Below, one piece after another: positions 8,597 through 15,386 of a DNA stretch of 15,386 bases. The stretch spans positions 1-15,386 of the forward strand of contig JAOXYB010027856.1 in NCBI GenBank assembly GCA_028565635.1. The letters are read 5' to 3'. The DNA comes from Phoronis ovalis (taxonomy: Eukaryota > Phoronida > Phoronidae). A program made the translations under genes and the position numbers. How positions within the stretch are numbered: the stretch's first letter is position 1; every line of letters begins with the position of its first letter. Below the pieces are notes generated by a model. It was not told the DNA's origin, did not search any database, and saw only the letters and a program-made list of their open reading frames with translations.

Positions 8597-10977
8597 ATGC
8601 GATCTAGAATTAGTATTTTCTTTAACATGTACAGTTTCCTTGGTTTACTGTCATTTTTTGCTGTTGTCTGTGGAAATAAAAAGATATTCCATCAATACGC
8701 AGGAGTAAAGGCAGTTACATCAAATGCGGGACCGGTACAACATACAGGATTTGGTAGTCTGTTGGTAAGAAATCTAATTTTAAAAATATTTATAAAACAC
8801 GTATATTTTTCAGTCACAATTGTATCTAAAGAAACTATTATTTCAAATATATCTTTCATTAATTTAAGTACTTATTCTGGTTTTTGTAATTCCTTTACAG
8901 AGATCAGAAAATTGAGTTCAACTTTCATAATTAAAATAAAATACAATTATACCATTTTACGAAGTGTTGCACTCACAGATCCACGCATGCTATCAGGTAT
9001 TCGTGTGGTTTGGCTTACACTGTTTATCATGCTTTCCAGGTATGTGTTACCAAATGTGCCGGTTCTCCGCCGTGTAATTCATTAAATTTCAATCCATCCG
9101 ACGGGATTTGCCAACTGATTGAGACAGGAGATTTACTGAACTACATTATAGAAGAAACAGTCGGTTGGATTTTTGCAACAATAGACGGTGTGTATCTAAA
9201 TTGTACACTTTTCAAAAGATAGATGATGTTGAAAAAACATAGCATTTGCATCACGTAATATCAGTTAATGATCCATATAGAAAATAATTTAAGACATTTG
9301 CTTATTGTACAATATTTCCTCACATATCGAGGGCTTGACAGCTTGTAGTCACCCTATTTATGAAAATGTTTATAATACATATTTAATTTGTTTTCTGGAA
9401 AATTATACAGATGTTTTATTTTCAAAATTGTCGATTTTATAAACAATTCGTGTGGATGTCATTTTTTAATTTGTTCGATGGATATACATGTACCTAGCAC
9501 TGAAGACGGCAATCATTTTAAAATTCCAAACGAAGGTAAGGTATTAGATGAAAAAAGCTAGAAATCTGGACAAAATGATAGTGCTGAATTCGAGTTTAGC
9601 AATTTGAACTGTGAAAACACAGCATTTTAAAAAACTTTACTAAGCATTAGAAAAAAGACAGCGTGTTTCGTTTATTTCGTGTCACTCTGTACATGGTGCT
9701 ACTTGTTTTCGAAGACAGACAAGAATTATAACTTTTCTTTACTGATGATTTTGATTTTTTTAAAACATTTAAGCGGTACGACCACTTTCATGTGTATCTA
9801 AGGCGAACATAAGTTCTAGACTAGTAAACTTATACTTTTCCTGCATTTTCCACAATGAAATGACTTGTTAAGTATTTAGAAAACATAACTTTTCTGCTTT
9901 TTTCCATTACAAAAATATATATGTCGTACATGTAAACCATTGTCACATTCACTATTTTGTAGCTAATGGTGTCATAACTATCAAACCAGGTAACTATGTT
10001 GCGTTTCAAGTTCTTTGTGACGACGGGTGGATTGTTATACAACAACGAACACCTTACCATTCTGCTCACAATATCCAGTTTTTTAACCGGACTTGGCAAG
10101 AATGCAAACATGCATTTGGTCTTCAGGATATGGATCGTAAATCGTTTTGGCTCGGAAACGGTAAGATACATTATTTGACAACTCAGTATGGCCCAGAACG
10201 TTGTCAACTTCGGATTGTTATGCGCACCAACGAGACAGGTAGTTACAAGCCAATTAAGATAAAAATATAGTTTTGTACGTTTGTACGGTACCGTCACATT
10301 CGCGCTGTGTTTACGAATTCAATTATAAAGCGCAATCCGCCATTTGATTTTTAAAATTTGAACACTTGAATACTGTTTACATGCTTTAAATGCCTGCAAT
10401 ATAGGCCACCAAACAGTCAACTAAAAGTTGCTTAATTCTATGACAAAGGAGCTGTTCAAAATGTTGATGAGTCATTAGTTGACACTCTCCTATTTATTAC
10501 ATAGATACTTATCAACGTACTATAATTATTATGTTTTATAATATTTATCAACATTGTTTTTTAGGGGTTATACATCGTTATAATCAAGATTACAGTAGCT
10601 TTTACATTTTATCAGAAACCGAGTTCTATAAACTGTTTCTGACTCCAGATTCAAATTCTGATTTTGACAGCAGCTTTAAAAGTGTTGATGAAAATTTCTT
10701 TTCGGCTTATGACCAAGATCAGGACGATGTCAGTTCACATAACATTGCAAATATCACAGGAGGAGGATTTTGGTATGAGGATGAGGAACCCTGCGCTACT
10801 GTTAACCTCAACGCTGTAATGTGTGCATCTTCTGATGATGTTCAAATTTGCCGGTTTAATGAAAACAAATATCTGTGCTGTATGTGTGTGACTGATGTAA
10901 TGGGAAACTACCATCTGTTAAATGGCTCCACCATGAAAATTAAACAATTAAGTTGGAGCAACTACGTCCACACTTGA
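8597..10977 (+). CDS. Secreted PAN-like plus fibrinogen-related domain protein, four exons
   Basis: Coding exons are 8597-8764, 9040-9187, 9963-10238 and 10565-10977, giving 334 residues. All joins keep frame (phases 0, 1, 1) and all introns are GT-AG. ATG 8597 is the first in-frame ATG; the open frame before it starts only with TTG. Residues 1-26 form a signal peptide (MRSR, then a hydrophobic run ending AVVCG). Residues 51-85 are PAN/apple-like, with C58, C62, C68 and C80. Residues 106-334 are a fibrinogen C-terminal-type domain: NGVITIKP, FQVLCDDGWIVIQQR (120-134), FNRTW (146-150), FWLGNGKIHYLT (167-178), FFSAYDQDQDD (242-252, calcium-site-like), GGGFWY (263-268), NLNAV and MKIKQ near the end. 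NxS/T sites occur at N147, N195, N260 and N317. Such proteins are often extracellular lectins, but binding here is inferred. There is no collagen or coiled-coil region, so it is not a typical ficolin. Upstream exons cannot be excluded. Confidence 0.87.
9040..9187 (+). other. Exon 2: PAN/apple-like module
   Basis: The acceptor is GCTTTCCAG at 9031-9039. The donor is ACG, then GTGTGT at 9188, which is only moderate. Joined to exon 1, it reads SLLVCVTKCAGSPPCNSLNF and then a CQL motif. The C-x3-C-x5-C-x11-C spacing matches the core of PAN/apple modules found before FReD domains in invertebrate proteins. The module is short, and its C-terminal part (GDLLNYIIEETVGWIFATID) has no cysteine. The 275-bp intron 1 (8765-9039) contains no other element I recognise. 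Confidence 0.8.
9498..9535 (+). other. Possible 38-bp alternative exon inside intron 2
   Basis: A TAG acceptor at 9495-9497 and a strong donor (GAAG, then GTAAGG at 9536) bracket 38 bases in the 775-bp intron 2. If exon 2 used a donor four bases later (GTATCT at 9192), the frame would pass through as TEDGNHFKIPNE and rejoin exon 3 at ANGVITI. The domain would then be extended at its N-terminal edge. The acceptor has a poor pyrimidine tract and the alternative donor is weak, so this may be chance. The rest of intron 2 shows nothing recognisable. Confidence 0.25.
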
Positions 10978-11830
10978 CGATTGAAATACAAATCAGCAAC
11001 AGTCCCTACTCTGAATTAGCGCTTAATACTCTATTCCAGAATGTCGGAAAACAAATTTATATTTTCATTTGGTAATAGACTGTTTGCATACATATGGTCA
11101 CGTCACCATTCGCGAAACAAAACTTTCTCACTGGGTGGGTTAGGAAATGAAAAACATTGCACAGTTCTCGCGCTGACACCATTAATTCACTTCCACAACA
11201 GGAACATTTGGGTTTGCGACCTATGGCGTCACCAAGTGCATGCAAGTAGTCCATCTATCGCATAAACACACCTTTTGATTTTCGGTTGTTAATACATGAC
11301 CTGGGACAGATATGAGTAAGAGTTATTGTTGAGTTCATCCCCCTAGTTCAACACTCCCCGAGTAACATGACAACATTTAATAACATGACAATCAATTTGT
11401 TTGATTATTTTTATATGACAATTTCAAGGAGTTTGAAAGAAATGAGTGTATGCCTTTATGTAACATTGTATAACAAAACCGTACCTGGAAGTCTATGTGT
11501 GTCAGCAGCGTGTTTTATGTTTAGTTTTTTTCGAGGTTGATTTAAGTTCCATCCGAATGCCATCATATTCGACAAGATGTAACTCTTTGCATACTAGTAG
11601 GCCCAACATCTCGTGAGCTAAACTAGCAGCCAATTCATGTGAAATGAATCCCATTTTGTAATAGGGGTATGTTAACTAACATGTTACATATGTTATGGAA
11701 AAGCAAAGTTTAAAAATATTTTTTATTTTTGGATAAGTTGCATTGCGATTAATGAAACGTTTTGTAAATGCAACATACGCGTTTGGTAGTGTTTAAAAGG
11801 TAACTGTCTTTTATCAAACTTCGTAATAAA
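10978..11830 (+). other. Probable 3' flank or 3' UTR of the PAN-FReD gene
   Basis: The gene stops with TGA at 10975-10977. The first canonical AATAAA found downstream is at 11825-11830, about 850 bases away; variant signals such as AATACA (near 11291) are closer. Between about 11041 and 11265 both strands happen to stay open for 65-74 codons. The minus-strand version is cysteine-bearing (KPKCSCCGSELM) but matches nothing I recognise and has no convincing splice context. The transcript end cannot be fixed from sequence alone. Confidence 0.35.
11825..11830 (+). promoter_or_regulatory. Candidate polyadenylation signal AATAAA
   Basis: This is the first canonical AATAAA found after the PAN-FReD stop codon. 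In AT-rich DNA the hexamer is common by chance, so its link to this gene is only positional. Confidence 0.25.
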
Positions 11831-12089
11831 TATTTACACTTTTACTTAAAACTAGATAGCTTTTTAGTAAAGGCATTAGTATTCCATACCTTTTCAATGT
11901 GTAAGCAATAACAAAAGTTTGAGAAATCAATTAACCTCATGAATATTAATAACAATACCTACGCAGTAAACAACCGAGTAAATAATAAAAAACATAACAG
12001 GAATTTTCAAAAATAATGTTTTGGTCCATTGGCCGTAAAATGACCCAAGACTTCTGGGTGACCACTAAATGACATGAGAATCTGATTAT

Positions 12090-12790
12090 TGACAGTTTCG
12101 CGCAATTTTGAGATTTGATCTCTTGATGACCTTGTAACCTCAAGACCAACTAACCCCACCCTGGGGATGTTAAGTTGAAATTAAAACCTGTATGACCGTA
12201 CTTGCGCTTCGGAATATTCCTTTAATGGAAGATGCCAAAAAATAAAGGCTTTTGGCACCTAGATATCCTCAAAAGTAATCAAAATGACCCGTGTATAACC
12301 TGGTAACATCATATTTCAACGTTACAAGCAATTTTAAAATTTTAACCTTTGACCTCTAAATGACCTTTTGACCTCAAGGTCAACACATTTTAAGTGTCAT
12401 GTCTCCACCCCTGGCCATCTTCTAGATGCAAGTGTATGAAAATTGGAAAAGAGAAAGAAAGAGAGAAAATGTCCAATAGGATAGCTGCTAAAGAGCAATC
12501 CCAAAAACAGGTTGCATTTTTGTTGTATTTATACTGCATTTATTCGATTCATACTCATTTTAGCTTGTAGGTCCGGTCCATCAATTAATGGAAAAGATGC
12601 CAAGTAATAAAAATTTTGTGTTTTAATTACTAAATTTTTCTAAAGCTCATCAAATGACTTCTTTGTAAATTGATACCATCCTTTTAGGACATTTTGTGCA
12701 ATTTTAGAAATTTGACCATTGACCTCTACATCATATTTTGACCTCAAGATCACTGAATAATGGTAGTCACATGGTAGATGATTCTCTTTC
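12090..12790. repeat. Three diverged copies of a TGACCT-rich repeat
   Basis: A shared block (GCAATTTT, then a TTTGA-like stretch, TGACCT, ACCTCAAG and TCA/CCA) starts at 12102, 12328 and 12698. The second and third copies also share upstream sequence (TTAATGGAA, GATGCCAA, AATAAA) at 12224 and 12589, giving a period of about 365-370 bp. The copies are heavily diverged, which suggests an old tandem duplication or several insertions of one family. The middle copy is densest in TGACCT half-sites, at 12350, 12361 and 12369, with an inverted AGGTCA at 12377. No coding capacity is seen. Confidence 0.65.
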
Positions 12791-13128
12791 TATTTTGGAC
12801 TTGCATTCATACCATATTTCCGTCTCACTCGCCGATCAATTCACTCCCATTTACAACTAACGGAAGAATATGATTACAGTTTTGCTATGCATGAGTAGTT
12901 GAGTAGTTATGCATGGTAATTATGTAAAGAGAACATACTGAATTGAATGGTTTAGTGATACACCGAACCGCATGAAAAAGAGATTATACATACAATTGTT
13001 TGTATAGTCATTGATCAAAACCTGTGAGGTAACAAAAGATTTGGATAATTGTTACGTAATAAATATAGTTATTATACTAAAAACCACCGTCATTGTACAG
13101 TATTCCTTCGCTTGTTGTAATTTCTCAG

Positions 13129-13229
13129 CAAGGCACACACGTACCCTTGTTTCACATCGCAATCACTTTAACTTAGACCCCAAGACTTGGACTGAACTCT
13201 ATTCGTCAAGACTGTTAAATGTTCGCAAG
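13129..13229 (+). CDS. Weak candidate exon of an unrecognised gene
   Basis: A good acceptor (TAATTTCTCAG ending at 13128) and a strong donor (CAAG, then GTAAGA at 13230) enclose 101 bases open in one frame, reading RHTRTLVSHRNHFNLD and then KTWTELYSSRLL. The residue mix looks more protein-like than surrounding frames. LVSHRNHF faintly resembles the histidine end of a C2H2-type finger, but the preceding CC pair has the wrong spacing. No partner exon was found in the window, so this may be a lone or relic exon or an accident. Confidence 0.25.
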
Positions 13230-13537
13230 GTAAGAAAAAAGGGTTTGCGTTAATAGGTGCTTGATGTAAGAACTGTGGTTTGTGTTGTGACTCTAGGATA
13301 TATAAAACTCATATCCCAGTGTGACAGTAGCGTTCGCGCGATATATAGTATACCCCACTCTCCCGTACCACTCACTTGAAATTAGTCCCGGTTCTTGACG
13401 TTCTGCACTAGCTCTTGATAATCTGACTTGTGAGCTATGCGAATAGTCATGGAAACTTACATAGCCAATATTACAGTGAAAGTGCTCAAACTTGAAAATC
13501 TATGTAATTTCTTTCGAATGAGTTCATAAGACAATAA

Positions 13538-13949
13538 GCCGCGGGGGGTACTCAAGTTATTTTTTGGTGGGGTTGTGCAGCCCAGTTGAAAATATTGGAT
13601 TTGGATTGTATACTTCTTACTGTATTTTTGTGGATTGCTACTATAAAGATATTCAAAAATTTAGGTTGCTACCCACTGCTTACAGCAAATAATTTGGATT
13701 AATTTTAGATTTGTACCCATAGATAAATTATGGAATTTGGTTTGTGTCAGTCAGTTTTTGCGTAAAAATGGATTTTTATACTCAAATGTTTTAAAATTTT
13801 GGATTGCTACCCTTAAATTTCACAAAATTTGGATTGTTACCCTAAAATTTCATAAAATTTAGATTGAGTTTGCTACACAAGCTAAAATTTTAGATTGGGT
13901 TGGGCGGCACATCCCTGTAGTCAAAAAAAAACTTGAGTACCCTCCGGGC
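13538..13949. mobile_element. 412-bp MITE-like element with long inverted ends
   Basis: The left end GCCGCGGGGGGTACTCAAG followed by a T run is mirrored at the right by an A run then CTTGAGTACCCTCCGGGC. The match continues inward imperfectly: GGGTTGTGCAGCCCAG at 13570-13585 against the complement of GGGTTGGGCGGCACATCCC at 13897-13915. Arms are therefore over 40 bp. The interior is a degenerate tandem array of units of about 30-35 bp centred on TTTGGATTGCTACCC, clearest at 13795-13900. There is no transposase, so it would move only with enzymes supplied in trans. Flanks AATAA and ATTAA may be a mismatched target duplication, but this is uncertain. Similar GGGTACTC-ended repeats are, as I recall, common in marine invertebrate genomes. 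Confidence 0.75.
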
Positions 13950-14135
13950 ATTAAGCATGCGAAATTGATCAGTATGGACAAATACTGTTGGAACACACTT
14001 TAATTATCAGGGTTACTGCTTAGTAAAGAGAGAAATAAGAGTTATATCTGAAATTGTACAACGTGATGCTTTCTCCTGGTTCTAACCAAAAACTCATCAA
14101 TTCTCACACTGGTAATTCGGTAACACGTTTAGTTG

Positions 14136-14185
14136 TTTCCCGCTAAATTATTTCCTATTATCTTTTGGTATGTTGTCCCGCCAAA
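14136..14185. promoter_or_regulatory. Pair of facing E2F-type motifs
   Basis: TTTCCCGC at 14136-14143 and CCCGCCAAA at 14177-14185 (TTTGGCGGG on the minus strand) both fit the E2F consensus TTTSSCGC or its close variants. They are 33 bases apart in opposite orientation. No gene start is evident nearby; a consensus splice donor (CAAG, then GTAAGT at 14715) lies 530 bp to the right on the + strand. The sites could mark the promoter of a gene running off the window, or be chance. Confidence 0.3.
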
Positions 14186-14189
14186 AAAA

Positions 14190-15270
14190 CAAATAGAAAA
14201 ATACAACATTGTAAACCCTAATGCTAAACAAACGCATTCCAACAGCGGCGATATATTGCACATGCTTTAAAAGCATTACGAAGTAGTAGACGAGATAAAT
14301 ATGGTAGCTGATAACAATTCATATAACTGTATATAATGTTATCACATAACAAACATTTGCATTTTTATTAAATGTATCACGTTCTTTTAATCTGTTATCA
14401 TTATACACCGAATGGATAGCAATAACACACTACGTCTGCCATGCTACAATGCAATGTAAAGGAATTTAAAGCTATATGAAGTAATAATTTAAATACTTTA
14501 GTGTTCTCTCTAAGGAGACGCGTTTATTTTTGCTATGACCCAAGATGTACATAAACCTTTGGACTTTTCGACGTATCCAATGACAAGCCCATGTTCGGTA
14601 ATGACGAATATTTGAATGTGGATAAGGAAATATAGATAGATATATGAGGGAACCCCACGACAAATAGAGCACAAAACAGCTTACCATTTTGTCCCGGGAT
14701 TTTGTCTCTTCAAGGTAAGTGATACACTTTGCCATCTCAATTAAATTATTGATTTTTGCGACAAAACGCGTAAAAAGATGATTAAAATACAAGTTATATC
14801 ATATTCGGTTTACTATTTCTTCATCTAATACTATATTAATTTTGAAAATAAATCTTCTAAAAGACATATAGAATCAGATTCTAGTTGGGTTTAATATTGA
14901 ATTTTTTTTATTGATCTGTTTCGGGGACTTTTGCTTGGGTGTTTTGGTGGGATTTTGTGAAATATACATATTGAATGTTATTTCCCCTGATAGTCCCGCG
15001 TATGTCCAGTGACTACGTACAGTATCATATAATAATATAACATATTTTGGTACAGTTTCTTCTATTTGCCATTTATATCCTGGCGGTCTATAATTAAATA
15101 TATCAGAGACATTCCTTGAATTAATCAAAAACCATAAGCTGCAACTTGAACACTATACTGATATTTGCGAACTACATCTATGTGTTTAGAAAATGTGAGA
15201 ATGTTTGCGCATAACGTCATAATATCATGTGCTGTACAGAGAAACGTTCGTCAACTGCACCTTATACAAA
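14190..15270. other. Unassigned right-hand region
   Basis: The longest frame is 106 codons on the minus strand (14472-14792). Its product is basic and hydrophobic with no recognisable domain, and it overlaps a consensus + strand splice donor at 14715. A second minus frame (14874-15128) is low-complexity lysine and asparagine rich near its end. Neither is supported as a gene. Confidence 0.4.
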
Positions 15271-15273
15271 TAA

Positions 15274-15292
15274 GGGCGGTGGGGGTGGGGGG
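15274..15292 (+). repeat. G-rich tract, possible quadruplex
   Basis: Runs of 3, 2, 5 and 6 G separated by single bases stand out in AT-rich surroundings. A two-tier quadruplex, or a three-tier one with a bulge, is possible. The following GGGGTTCG resembles the GGGGTTCGGC of the 88-960 element's right end (minus strand), so this may be a fragment of that repeat family. Confidence 0.45.
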
Positions 15293-15386
15293 TTCGCCTA
15301 TAATTTTAAAATTAACTATTAATTGCGTCAGATAAGTAATTCGACTTTGTTGTGTCATATCGCATACCCGATTAACTTCGTCAAAC

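Noticed and set aside
8490-8708. Overlapping 72-codon frame in another + frame
   Set aside because: It has a hydrophobic product but no continuation into the downstream exons. The frame starting at 8597 joins three further exons correctly.
9498-9535. The 38-bp segment as a constitutive exon using the 9187 donor
   Set aside because: Joining it to an exon 2 ending at 9187 shifts the frame and makes exon 3 hit a stop at once. Only the alternative donor at 9192 would keep the frame.
9830-10297. 155-codon frame on the minus strand
   Set aside because: It lies antisense to FReD exon 3, whose + strand product has clear family motifs. The antisense product has none.
11041-11265. Opposed 74- and 65-codon frames after the PAN-FReD stop
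   Set aside because: Both strands are open over the same stretch, neither product matches a known family, and the location fits a 3' flank.
14472-14792. 106-codon minus-strand frame
   Set aside because: It is the longest anonymous frame but has no recognisable domain or splice context, and a consensus splice donor lies on the opposite strand within it.
1-15386. Bacterial-style operon, CRISPR array or phage-defence system
   Set aside because: There are no dense co-directional frames, ribosome binding sites or spacer-repeat arrays. Introns and a pol III-type tRNA gene show eukaryotic nuclear DNA.

Overview
The window looks like AT-rich nuclear DNA from an invertebrate animal. It is mostly non-coding, and its one convincing protein gene is split by GT-AG introns. 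It carries an isolated pol III tRNA gene and several foldback or miniature repeat elements. The protein gene joins a secretion signal, a PAN/apple-like cysteine module and a fibrinogen-related domain (FReD). FReD families are strongly expanded in molluscs, and the repeats (GGGTACTC inverted ends, TGACCT-rich degenerate repeats) also fit a marine lophotrochozoan, perhaps a bivalve. The species assignment is inference. No bacterial, viral or CRISPR-like system is visible.

Layout. From about 88 to 960 there is a foldback or MITE-like element with inverted ends, an internal perfect hairpin and C-rich tracts. From 969 to 2850 nothing is recognisable. From 2997 to 3205 there are degenerate AT-rich repeats. 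From 3210 to 6222 there is non-coding sequence with simple repeats: a TTATC pentamer array, a 19-bp unit repeated three times, and (AAT)8. tRNA-Leu(UAG) lies at 6223-6304 on the + strand, with A and B boxes and a T-run terminator. From 6343 to 8596 the sequence is non-coding apart from an unrecognised purine-rich open stretch near 7540-7720. The PAN-FReD gene occupies 8597-10977 in four exons, followed by a probable 3' flank. From about 12090 to 12790 there are three diverged copies of a repeat rich in TGACCT/AGGTCA. A weak candidate exon lies at 13129-13229. A 412-bp inverted-repeat element lies at 13538-13949. Two E2F-type motifs face each other at 14136-14185. The right end is otherwise unassigned and holds a G-rich tract at 15274-15292.

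Function. The PAN-FReD protein is predicted to be secreted, and by family analogy may be a recognition molecule or lectin. Its FReD is divergent. The acidic calcium-site motif is kept, but two usual disulfide cysteines are missing from the model. New cysteines cluster near the C terminus, where the usual GIxWxxW segment is lost. This, together with a possible 38-bp alternative exon, is the most interesting biology in the window. The tRNA gene and the repeats are independent of it.
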